Shown here: positions 1 through 10,200 of the stretch, piece by piece | Layout: each line of letters opens with the position of its first letter | Numbering within the stretch: position 1 is the first letter of the stretch | Assembly (NCBI GenBank): GCA_905221605.1 | Contig: CAJNDS010001247.1 | Location: 431,001-495,000 of the forward strand | DNA: 64,000 nt | Source of the DNA: Symbiodinium natans | Taxonomy: Eukaryota > Sar > Dinophyceae > Suessiales > Symbiodiniaceae | Direction of reading: 5' to 3' | The notes under the pieces: model-generated | The model's database searches: none | What the model saw: the letters and a program-made list of their open reading frames with translations, nothing else | What the model was told of the DNA's origin: nothing | Made by a program: the position numbers and the translations under genes

Positions 1-590
1 CCTGGCGGCGTGTTGGATGGGTTTGAGGAGGTGAAAACCTCCCTCTTTCCCTCCTTATTTAAGGCTGAAGTTTAGAGTTTAGGGTTTAGGGTTTAGGGTT
101 TAGGGTTCCTGAGTCTGGGGTTGGTAGGGCTTCTTTTGTGACATGAGTACCCTAAACCGTTAACTCCTTAGGGGCTGAATACCCCAGCCCAAATAAGGTT
201 AACCTGATATTAATGTGTATAAAAACATATGTATATATATATATATATTATAGAGAGAGAGAGAGTAGGATTCTACATAACCAAAACGGATATAAAGGTT
301 ACCTACCCAGTCCCTAAGACTCTACAAGGAATTGAGGGAGCTCAGGCAGGCGGGAAACTCGTGAGAGCTGGCCTGGGAAGATCGAGTCTGGGCGGTAGCC
401 TACAGCCTCGATGGTTGAGGGTCTAAGGTTTAGGGTTTAGGGTTTAGGGTTTAGGCGCATGTCAGCCCGAATATCAACCTGATGAACCCTACCCATTCCC
501 CAAGCGGGCTTGGTGCGCTCAAGGTACACGCTGCTGCGGGACTGGCCGTTTTGCTCTTTCGGAGGTTGGCGCTGATTTTTTTGCATTATC

Positions 591-815
591 CTAAGGATCC
601 ATGTACCGGTGTAGAAAATACTTGGGCCTTAAAGAAGGTTCCTATACAGGGTGGGGCCCCCTTACTATACTAACTGTAGTTAAGGGACTTATAACCTAAC
701 TTAGGGTCCTTATAACCCAATTTAGGGCCCTTATAACTCTACTTATAACTAGGGGGCCCCACCCTGTAAGATAGCAGCTTTAGGGAAATACCATATAGGC
801 ACATGGATCCTGAGG
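591..815. mobile_element. Family B TIR element (B1) carrying nested A1
   Basis: Ends are inverted copies of GGATCCATGTACC / GGCACATGGATCC. The body matches other B copies (for example 33077-33178), but is split by the 120-bp A1 element at 647-766. Nested insertion, so B1 is older than A1. Confidence 0.8.
647..766 (+). mobile_element. Family A MITE (A1)
   Basis: 120 bp with perfect 16-bp terminal inverted repeats CAGGGTGGGGCCCCCT, flanked on both sides by TA (645-646, 767-768). Same sequence as A2, A4 and A6 as far as I can read. The TA target duplication is like Tc1/mariner-type elements; no transposase is present. Confidence 0.9.
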
Positions 816-875
816 GCTAGAGGTTCCCAGGTTTCTGAATATCCGGGCCGACTTTGGTTCCCTCACGCATTTCGT

Positions 876-2451
876 TCAGGCCAGAGGATGTTTAGGGTTT
901 AGGGTTTAGGGTTTAGGGTTTAGGGTTTAGGGTTTAGGGTTTAGGGTTTAGGGGATGTGCTTCTCTCCTCAGCTGATCTTGTACTGCACTGCTGTCACCT
1001 CCGTAGTCAGCATCCCCCCAGGTCACCACCGATCCATCTGCCCGGATCGCAGCAAACGCCTCATCGGAAGCTTGCACCTGCTGTACGCTCTTGAGCTGAT
1101 CTTGTACGACTCTGCTGTTGCCAGCGCCTGCAGCGCCCCAAGCCACCACAGATCCATCAGCCAGGATCGCAACAAATGCACCTCTAGAAGCTTGTACCTG
1201 CTGCACGTTCTTGAGCTGATCTTGTACGGCACTGCTGTCTCCTCCGTATTCAGCATCACCCCAAGTCACCACCGATCCATCAGCCCGAATGGCGGCAAAG
1301 GCTGATGACGAAGCTTGCACCTGCTGCACGTTCTTGAGCTGCTCTTGTACGGCACTGCTGTCGCCACCAACGCCTGCATCGCCCCAAGCCACCACAGATC
1401 CATCAGCCAGGATCGCAGCAAATGCCCCTTCAGAAGCTTGCACCTGCTGCACATTCTTGAGCTGCTCTTGTACGGCACTGCTGTCACCTCCGGATTCAGC
1501 AGCACCCCAAGTCACCACACATCCGTCAGCCCGAATGGCGGCAAAGGCTAAGTTTGAAGCCTGCACCTGCTGCACGTTCTGGAGCTGATCTTGCACGGCG
1601 CTGCTGTCGCCGCCATAGCCAGAACGCCCCCAGGTCACCACAGATCCATCTGCCCGAATCGCAGCAAATGCACCAGAAGAAGCTTGCACCTGCTGCACGT
1701 TCTTGAGCTGATCTTGTACAGCACTGCTGTCGCCTCCGCATTCCGCCTTGCCCCAGGCCACCGCAGATCCATCAGACCGAATGGCGGCAAAAGCTGATGA
1801 TGAAGCTTGCACCTGCTGCACGTTCTTCAGCTGAACTTGTACAGCACTGGTGTCGCCGCCATGGCCAGCGTGGCCCCAGCTCACCACAGATCCATCAGCC
1901 CGGATCGCAACAAACGCCCGTTCAGAAACTTGGACCTGCTGGACGTTCTTGAGCTGCTCTTGTACGACACTGCTGTCACCTCCATAGTCAGCATCACCCC
2001 AAGTCACCACACGTCCGTCCGCCCGAATGGCGGCAAAGGCTGATATTGAAGCCTGCACCTGCTGCACGTTCTGGAGCTGATCTTGCACGGCACTGCTATC
2101 ACCGCCACAGCTGACATGGCCCCAGGTCACTACCGATCCATCACCCAAGAGTGCAGCAAACGCAGATTCCCCTAGCCAGCAGGACTGTTTTAAAGCTTTG
2201 AGCTGAACCTGTCCGACGTGAAGGGTCAGCACGTCATTGTCTTGCAAACGCGCTCGCTTGACTGTACCTTCGACCAGAATATCGCCAGAGGTTGTCAGCA
2301 GCCTTCCCTTGCCAACTCCTAAAGCACCCTGGGCTCTTTGGCGCAAGCTGGTGACAGACTCTTCTGGCTCCGTCGCCAAAGTCACGCTCTTGCCAGTCAA
2401 GAGGTGCACATGGACGGAAAGCGCCATGGTGCCCGCCTCAGACGCCCCCAT
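876..2451 (-). CDS. Ubiquitin-like plus RCC1-repeat protein
   Basis: Continuous minus-strand frame from ATG at 2451 (a second ATG is codon 9) to a telomere tract near 953. Residues about 9-85 look like a ubiquitin-fold domain (beta-rich start, then a segment with EESVTSLRQRAQG and a terminal LTLHVG strand). The rest is about ten tandem copies of a 41-residue unit (123 bp) with cores such as FAAIRADGSVVTWG and GGDSSAVQDQLKNVQQVQA, i.e. RCC1-type beta-propeller blades as in HERC-like proteins. Such proteins are numerous in Symbiodinium-type genomes (recall, not checked). The raw frame ends inside the telomere tract; excising the tract and one GGATGT copy gives a short tail ending in HPLA. Open frames in the other orientation here are repeat shadows. 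Function likely protein-protein interaction; the specific role is unknown. Confidence 0.9.
892..952 (+). repeat. Telomere-type tract with GGATGT flanking duplication
   Basis: About nine TTTAGGG units lie between two copies of GGATGT (886-891 and 953-958). The tract sits in the 3' end of the RCC1-like gene. With the tract and one copy removed, the minus-strand frame ends four residues later at TGA (876-878). Confidence 0.8.
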
Positions 2452-3004
2452 GCTACCCAGCTAATCCTGCTGCGAGGTCTCGCAGCGCTTTAGCACACAG
2501 CTGGTCATAAGTCACAACAGCTTTGCTCAAAGTCGAGGGAGACGAAAACATGGGATTTCCATGTAAAGTTGGGATCCAAGATCGGGCTTGATATGCTGCA
2601 CACTGTAGGCTTTGATCCGAATAATCCTGAAGCCTATGATGTGCCCTGAACCCTAACCCCTAAAGCCGAAACCCTAAACCCTCCATCCTAAACCCTAAAC
2701 CCTAAACCCTAAACCCTAAACCCTAAACCCTAAACCCTAAACCCTAAACCCTAAACCCTAAACCCTAAACCCTAAACCCTAAACTAAACCCTACATCCTA
2801 AACCCTAAACCCTAAACGGCTTGACATGCAAACGCCCTCGGATGTATCACACTGATCGTCTGACGAATGTGCCGTGCTCATGGCCAACAGGTTCTTAGTT
2901 AGTGGGGAAGCCAGAGCTAGGGCATTGATGACATTTAGGTTCCCTAGGATACTACTGTAGGGCATTCATGACGTTGAGGTTTTCTAGGATACTACTAGGG
3001 TAGG

Positions 3005-3128
3005 CGATAGGATTAGGGGGACCCTTCAGGATATAGACTCTCTGAATCAGGTCCCTGTTTAAGAGAGCCAGAAGAGGGTAACGAAGGGCTCCCTTTCAAG
3101 GGTCCCCTTTATCCTACCTAGGATACTT
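3005..3128. mobile_element. Family N repeat (N1)
   Basis: Shares GATAGGATTAGGGG, CCCTGTTTAAGAGAGC and CCTACCTAGGA segments in order with 39278-39382, so it is a dispersed element with two copies in the window. TIRs not clearly resolved. Confidence 0.55.
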
Positions 3129-3145
3129 AGCTTTGGAGTAGACCC

Positions 3146-3238
3146 TGAAAAAAAAGTATATACTTTTTAGGTATAAGTAGCTATAATAGGAAACCAGAAT
3201 CAACAAAAAGTATTAAAGTATAGTACTCCAACACCTAG
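3146..3238. mobile_element. Family F repeat (F1), intact empty site for A3
   Basis: AT-rich element with GTATATACTTTTTAGGTA, CTATAAT and TTAAAGTATAGTACTCC. The last segment matches both sides of the A3 insertion at 15530-15661, giving an unoccupied reference site. Confidence 0.65.
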
Positions 3239-3397
3239 GGGGCCTTGATAAGAAGAAAATCAACAATTGTGAGAGAAATGAAGCTCTGAGCCGGCCTTGG
3301 GCTATCAAGGTTTAGGGCCTAGCCCGAAACCCTAAACCCTAAACCCTAAACCTTATAAACCCTAAACCCTAAACTTAGGGTTTAGGGTCGCGTCGTC

Positions 3398-3484
3398 TCA
3401 GGGGCCACGAATCGACCCCACCCCACCCCCGCGGCTGCAGTTCGAGTCCACGTCCTCAGTTACTCCTGCAACTCTTATCTCCTC
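3398..3484 (-). CDS. Candidate coding island
   Basis: Minus-strand frame rich in E/D/G/S (contains VAGVTEDVDSNCSRGGG), ending at TGA (398-400 of this kb). Upstream lies a CCCTAAA tract with a similar 11-bp motif on both sides (CCTCTCAACACC / CCTCTAGCACC). No family recognised. Confidence 0.35.
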   Translation of the reverse strand, partial: EEIRVAGVTEDVDSNCSRGGGVGSIRGP

Positions 3485-3690
3485 TCAACACCCCGAGCCC
3501 TAAACCCTAAACCCTAAACCCTAAACCCTAAACCCTAAACCCTAAACCCTAAACCCTAAACCCTAGAACCACCTCTAGCACCAAACATCAAGACCTGCTA
3601 GCCCTAACCCAGCCCTGAAGCCCTAAGCGCAGGGGCCGTGTCCCAGCATTCTAGGGTTTAGGGTTTCGGGTCTAGGGCTTGCTTTCCTTA

Positions 3691-3832
3691 ACTTGGAGCT
3701 TCATGGTACTTAGTAAGCAATCATAAGCGTAGTTAAAACTGTACTGATAACCATATTAGGGTACTTAAAAGGCTTATAAGTGGGTTATAAGTACACTTAT
3801 AATTGGTTAATAAGCACCATGAACCCCCAAGC
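3691..3832. mobile_element. Family C TIR element (C1, diverged)
   Basis: Ends ACTTGGAGCTTCATGGTACTTA and AAGCACCATGAACCCCCAAG are imperfect inverted copies of the C-family TIR. Confidence 0.75.
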
Positions 3833-4070
3833 AATGCCCTGAAAGCCCCCCCCCCCCCCCCCCCGGCCGAAAAAATCCTGATAGCCCAGGGCCAGGTGTC
3901 CTCTGTTAGGGTTTAGGGTTTAGGGTTTAGGGCTTAGGGTTTAGGGTTTAGGGTTTAGGGTTTGGGGTTTAGGGCTTAGGGTTTAGGGTTTGGGGCCTTA
4001 GAGCCCTGGGGTTCGGGCTTTCGGCTCTTTGACTTAGGGGCCGTAGGGCAGGAGTTGGGGCTTTAGGGCT

Positions 4071-4220
4071 TACTTGGAGGTTCATGGTACTTACTAACCA
4101 ATTATAGCTACTTATAGCCCACTTATAAGCCTCTTAAGTGCCCAAATAAGGTTATAAGTTATAAGTACAGGTATAAGTACAGTCATAATTGATCAGTAAG
4201 TACCATGAATCTCCCAGTAT
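4071..4220. mobile_element. Family C TIR element (C2)
   Basis: TACTTGGAGGTTCATGGTAC at the left, TACCATGAATCTCCCAGTA at the right; interior GTTATAAGT runs shared with C3-C6. Confidence 0.8.
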
Positions 4221-4300
4221 GGGTCGTGTCTGGGTCTTTGTAAGCCAAGAGGCAAGGTGCCGACCTCACAATTCGCTGCCTCTGCCAGCCACTCCTGTCT

Positions 4301-4362
4301 GCGTAAAGGTTCAGGGCTCAACCCTAAACCCTAAACCGTAAACCCGAAACCTCAAGCGTAAA
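4301..4362. repeat. Telomere-type tract with GCGTAAA flanking duplication
   Basis: A mixed CCCTAAA/CCGAAA block (4308-4355) lies between two copies of GCGTAAA (4301-4307, 4356-4362). Confidence 0.65.
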
Positions 4363-5028
4363 TAGTAAATGTAGGGGCTGCGTTGGCCAGGGCCTTGGCC
4401 ACTGAATCTCTGAGACCGAAACCCTAGCACCTGACCTCCCCGAACTGGGGCAGCAAGTGGTTTAGGGGTTTAGGGATTAGGGTCAAAACCCCCGCCCAAA
4501 AGCCCCCACCAGAGCATGTGGTCAGCCCTAGACCCTAAATCCTACACCCTAAACCCTAAACCCTAAACCCTAAACCCTAAACCCTAAACCCTAAACCCTA
4601 AACCCTAAACCCTAAACCCACCCTAAACTCATAGACGAACCCTGAGCCGCAGACCTGAAACACGGAGCCTCACCCAAAATCTCAAACCGAAAAAATCCAT
4701 AAGCCCATGTGGGTTCAGGGTTTAGGGTTTAGGGCTAGGGTTTAGGGGTTGGGGTTTACGGTTTTAGGGCTCCGATTTCCTCAATCCCTGTTGCCCCAAA
4801 CCCTAAATCCTAATTCCTTCTTTGCAAAAGACAGACCTCCAACCCTAAAACCCTAAACCTAAACCCCCAACCGCCTCAAAGCTACAGGACTCAAACATGC
4901 CTAATACACCTAGCATGTTAAACCTGCAAACCCCTTCATCCAAACCTCTTAACAACCAACAACCTCCCCCCCCCCTCCCCCAACCCTAAGCCTTATTAAA
5001 CACCCTAAACCCTATACACCCTAAACCC

Positions 5029-5172
5029 TACTTGGAGGTTCATGTTACCTATTACCCCAATGACTGTACTTATAACTGTACTTACAACCAGGTGAGGGCA
5101 CTTACGGGGCTTATAAGTGGGTTATATAAGTACAGTCATAATTGGCCACCAAGCACCATGAACCTCCAAGTA
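5029..5172. mobile_element. Family C TIR element (C3) in telomere-type DNA
   Basis: CTTGGAGGTTCATG ... CATGAACCTCCAAG, bounded by TA on each side. It sits inside a CCCTAAA-type block, so it inserted into already repetitive DNA. Confidence 0.8.
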
Positions 5173-5404
5173 TACGCCCTAAACCCTAAGCCCTATACAC
5201 CCTAAACCCTATACATCCTATACCCTAAACCCCCTAAACCCTATACACCCTAAACCCTAAACCCCAGACCCTAAACCCCAAACCCTAAACCCCAGACCCT
5301 AAACCCCAAACCCTAAACCCCAAACCCTAAACCCCAAACCCTAAACCCCAAACCCTAAACCCCAAACCCTAAACCCCAAACCCTAAACCCTAAACCCCAA
5401 ACCC

Positions 5405-5520
5405 CTAAGCCCAAGAAGAGACGCAGAGGCGCAGCCTGGGCCCAGGAGCCCACGCGCTTCACCGGAGCTGCTTTTGGAGGGCCCATCTCCCCTAGCTCCT
5501 GATGAAGAGAGTCGCTCTTA
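5405..5520 (-). CDS. Candidate coding island (strand uncertain)
   Basis: GC-rich island between CCCTAAA tracts. Minus frame reads LGEMGPPKAAPVKRVGSWAQ; a plus frame is also open. Minus preferred for consistency with neighbours. Confidence 0.35.
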
Positions 5521-5619
5521 AGCCCTAAACCCTAAACCCTAAACCCTAAACCCTAAACCCTAAACCCTAAACCCTGAACCCAACACCCGAAATCCGAGAC
5601 CCTTGACCCTAAACGCGAA

Positions 5620-6240
5620 ACCCTAACCCTATAACATACTTGTAATGGCGTGCACGAAGATATGTTGTTGCACGCGAGGTTGTCAGAATAATGATTCTAT
5701 AAGATGGTACGGTCTTTAGGAGCTATATCTTGATACTGGAGGGTGTGCATGGTTGACTTGTAATGTTTCAAAGACCCTTGAAAGAGCCAATGAATGTGTC
5801 TCGATAAAAAAATATCTCAATACAAAATACTCCTGCAGCTCACTCACATCCCTTCCTCGCTTTGTAATAACTCTTTGCTAATTGAATTTCAAGTCGTGAA
5901 GACTAATCAAATTTCCTGATGAAATAGTAAAAGAGTAGAATAAAGTTCAAGAAGAACGGAAAATATGTGAAAATGATATGGGAATGAATGTGTCCTTGTC
6001 TTTACAATATTAAAACCCGAAACCTAAGGCCCTGAGGCTCAAAAAACCCAAAGTGTGCATGGTTTCTAGACTTTCGACTGCAAAAAGGCATGATCGTTAG
6101 TTTTCTGTTGAACTTCTTGATGTTTTGCTATCTTTGATCACGTTTTGGCGTGCTTGTACTATTGTCCTTGCTGTTACTTACTCTTTAGGACTTGCTACTT
6201 AGTGCTACTGCTCCTGATAGCACCGGTCTTTGGACGAACC
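5620..6240. other. AT-rich stretch without recognised gene
   Basis: About 600 bp nearly free of telomere units and clearly lower in GC than the coding islands. No frame longer than background and no TIR ends noticed. Confidence 0.5.
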
Positions 6241-6373
6241 CAAGACCCTAAACCATACACCCGAAGCCCGAAACCCTACACCCTAAACCCTAAGCCCTCA
6301 ACCCTAAGCCCTAAGCCCTAAGCCCTAAAGACCCCAAACCCTAAACCCTAGACCCTAAACCCTAAACCCTAAG

Positions 6374-6449
6374 CCCCACTCCTTGGCGACCAGGGCAAAG
6401 AAGGAGTCTGCCTCGGCGAAGACCCGAAGCTGAACATGCTGGTCCAAGC
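6374..6449 (-). CDS. Sirtuin C-terminal exon
   Basis: Acceptor TTTTGAG|GC, then LDQHVQLRVFAEADSFF, like the last strand and helix of Sir2 proteins. Its upstream edge overlaps a duplicated segment (6448-6463 versus 6522-6536) that borders a telomere tract. A plus-strand frame is also open here but the sirtuin context favours minus. Confidence 0.65.
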
Positions 6450-7161
6450 CTCAAAAGGCTTTGTGAAAAGGGGGTTTAGGGTTTAGGGTTTAGGGTTTAG
6501 GGTTTAGGGTTTAGGGTGTAGGCCTCAGAAGGCTTTCCAACACAGGGGGTTTCGGGTTTCGGGGTTTAGGGGGTTTAGGGGTTTAGGGGGTTAGGGGTTT
6601 AGGGTTTTTTAGGGTTGTAGAGTTTGTGGATTAGGGTTTAAGTTTCGGGTGTGCGGTTTAGGGTTGCAGAAGGTCTATTCAGGTGTCGAGTTCGGAGTTT
6701 CAGGTTCGGGTTGTTGGGCCCGAACCCTGAACACAACTCTGCAGCAACCGAGTTACGCGTTCGCTGCAGTCCAATCACCACGGCACCTGCGCAGTTTTGG
6801 TCTTTCAGGATCTACGAACTATGGTTCAAGGTTTAGCAAGCCTCAAGCACGCTAGGCCCTGAACCCCGAAATCCTGCACCCCTAAACAGCTAACCCACCA
6901 AAAACAAAATTCTGAATGTTTTCAGGCACGAGCCCCACGCCCTAGACTGTAGCACAAGCTCCGCCCTGTAACCCCCAAGCACCAGCGGTAAAGTACAGGG
7001 TCTAGAGTTTAGGGTTCAAGACCACAACCACCCTTAAAACCTGGCAACCTTTAGCTGCTTTTCCCAACCCCAAAGACTCCACAACCCTTCACTACTTGTA
7101 AAACTCCTTCCGTGCTCTCAAAAAAACGCGCTAGAAGCCCTTTCACAAAACCCCAAACCCT

Positions 7162-7223
<62 letters not shown>

Positions 7224-10200
7224 CAGGGACTGCACTGAGCCCGAAGTCAGACTTCAACCTCAAACCCAAAAACCTAAACCCTCAACAACCCAAAGCCCGA
7301 ACCTGCTTAGAATGCCCTGAAAACCCTAAACCCTGAACCCTAAACCCTAAACCCTAAAACCCTAAACCCTAAACCCTAAAACCCTAAAACCCTAAACCCT
7401 AAACCCTAAACCCTGAACCCTGAACCCTAAACCCTAAACCCTAAACCCTAAACCCTAAAACCCTAAACCCTAAACCCTAAACCCTAAAACCCTAAACCCT
7501 GGAAGGTGCCTAGAGCCGTGGCCGGCGTCTCGGCTGCGCGCACAGCTGACGTGACCACCAACCGATCCTGGGCTGCTTATACTCAGGGCTCTTGGGATGG
7601 AGGGTTTAGGGTTTAGGGTTTAGGGTTTAGGGTTTAGGGTTTAGGGTTTAGGGTTTAGGGTTTAGGGTTTAAGGTTTAGGGTTTAGGGTTTAGGGTTTAG
7701 GGTTTAGGGTTTAGGGTTTAGGGTTTAGGGCTTCCAAACCGATCCAGGGCTTCTTATACGCACCCAGGGTTTAGGGTTCAGGGTTTGGGGTTGAGGCCCT
7801 AAACCCTAAACCCTAAACCCTAAACCCTAAACCCTAAACCCTAAGCCTTCACATCTCTAGGTGCTTGGTATCACGCGACCATCCCACAATCCCGCTTTAC
7901 CCTTTTCAGCCTCTTCATCTGGGTGGCTGTCAAAATTATGATCCCTATAGGGGGTACCCTAAAAATTAGGTGCCGTATTATACGAGGGATCCAAAAAAGG
8001 ACCATAATTTTGACAACCACCCATTTGAAGTATCCATCATTTTTCTGACTTGACTCGGCAGTATGTACATGCGTGCTTCCAAAAAAAGTGGCAGCTTCCA
8101 GAAAGAAGAATAACTTAGGCACAGATCTTAATGGCAGACATGCGAAAAAGCCTAACCCTACGTGGTTCAGGGTGGGTCATTACCCTAAACCCTAAGCCCG
8201 AAACCCTAAAACCTAAACCCTGAACCCTGAACCCTGAAACCCCAAACCCCAAATCCAAGAGCCCTAAACTCTAGATCCTAAACCCTAAACCCTGAACCCT
8301 GAACCCTAAACCCTAAAGGCCATTCCAAGGCTCTGCTGTGGAGGGCGTGTCGCAGAGGGAGGTTCCCACTGCGATCACGAGCTCCGCCCTCATCTCCGCC
8401 TCCAGAAGCCTCGGAAATTCACAGCCTTTAAAGCACTCAAGGGTTTAGGGTTTAGGGTTTGGGGTTTGGGGTTTAGGGTTTAGGGTTTGGGGTTTGGGGT
8501 TTAGGGCTCGGGTTTAGGGGTTGCTAGGGTTTAGGGCAGGGCGGGTTTTGGGTTTAGGGATGGTGCAGAGCATCGCAGTGGGTGCTTTCACAGAGGCATT
8601 TGAAGACGCCGCATCGGAGAACTGACCCCGAAGCTAAGACCCCTGAGCCTTTTCTCTTCCCCCCAGGCCCCCCTACACCCTAAACCCTAAACCCTAAACC
8701 CTAAACCCTAAACAGAAAACGGGCGCAGATCAAGCCAAAGAGCCACGCGAAAAGGTCTCCCCTCAACTCTGCTCGGAAGTGCACCTGTGTCTGATTGGAG
8801 TTTAGGGTTTAGGGTTTAGGGTTTAGGGTTTAGGGTTTAGGGCTGAGGGTTGAGGGTTGAGGGTTTACCGAGAATAGGGTTATCCTTGTTGGGTGGTCCT
8901 CTTTAGCGGAGTTCTAGTATACTTGGGTATAAATGGGGGAACTTGGTGTGAAAGGTGCTCCAGTAGCTTTAGGGCCCAAGTGTATAGCCCACAAAGGCGC
9001 TCCTACATGATTCATAGCTTCCAAGGCTACGAGAGGTACATGGAACACTTAGGGTCCTTGAACAACTCACCAAGGCAAACTCGGGACCGCGTGCTGGGAT
9101 CCGCAGGTTTAGGGCTTCGAATTCCTATACATCCTAAACCCTAAACTCTACAGCCTAAACCCCAAATTCCACTCAACTCAATGTCAGCCAACACACGAAA
9201 TACAGACCAGGGACTTGCCACTGCTTCGAACTTCTTGATTTGGGCTTCGAGCCTAGGGATCCAACCAACCAAGTGGATTTCGGGTTTAGGGTTTAGGGTT
9301 TAGGGTGTTTAGGGTGTTTAGGGTTTAGGGTTTAGGGTTTAAGGTTTAGGGTTCGCTCCAGGGAACCGATAAGAATTTATAGGCTTGCAGGCCCTAAGCC
9401 CTAGAAACCCTAAATCCCAAATGGCAAGCCTACTCCGTTTAAAAAAGGTCTAAGCCTTAAATCCTGAGCCCATAATCCAAAACCCCACGCCTAAAACCCA
9501 TAATCCTAACTTCAGAGCCCTAAGCCCGTAATCAATCTTCCTAAACCCTAAACCCTAAACCCTAAACCCTAAACCCTAAACCCTAAACCCTAAACCCTAA
9601 ACCCCCTACCCCCTAAACCCTACATCCTAAATCCTAAAACCCTAAATCCTGAAGCCTCAAGGCCCTTAGCTCCCCTAAACCCTAAACCCTAAACCCTAAA
9701 CCCTAAACCCTAAACATGTAAAGCCGCCGAGAGGCAACCGGGTTGGAGGGGTCAAACCAAGAGCCATGGATCTCATTGATGGCCTTTTGCATGCGAAGGG
9801 CTTTTGTCCCTGACTTTTAGGGTTTAGGGTTTAGGGTTTAGGGCCCCTTAACCCTAAACCCTAAAGTCTAAACCCTAGGTTTAGGGTTTTCGGGGTTGCG
9901 TTTGGCGTCTCGCAGGAGCCTAATTAATTAGTTGCCAGTAATGTCCACAGACAACCCCTCTTCAGCTTGGCATAAGAAAAAAATGGGTCCCTGTTTCTGT
10001 ACTCGTTCAGCAGGGAATTAATGGCCCTCAGCCCTAAAGCCATAAAACCGTTAGTTTTTGAAACCCCAACCCCTAAACCCCTAAAACCCCAAAACCCCGA
10101 AACCCCTAAAACCCCAAAACCCTAAAACTCTAAACCCCGAAACCCCTAAACCCTAAGCCCTAAAACCCCTAAACCCCTAAAACCCCCAAACCCTAAAACT

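Larger units (their letters stand above)
2452..3397. other. Intergenic: telomere tract and repeats
   Basis: Region upstream (minus sense) of the RCC1 gene. It holds a long CCCTAAA tract (2692-2784), a diverged 37-bp tandem pair near 2922-3000 (GGGCATT.ATGAC... GGATACTACT), family N (3005-3128) and family F (3146-3235) elements. No gene seen. Confidence 0.6.

Noticed and set aside
955-2464. Several open frames antisense or frame-shifted to the RCC1 gene
   Set aside because: They arise from the 123-bp tandem repeat read in other frames.
7051-7269. Asp-rich small protein
   Set aside because: Produced by the ATC microsatellite; no conserved flanking motif.
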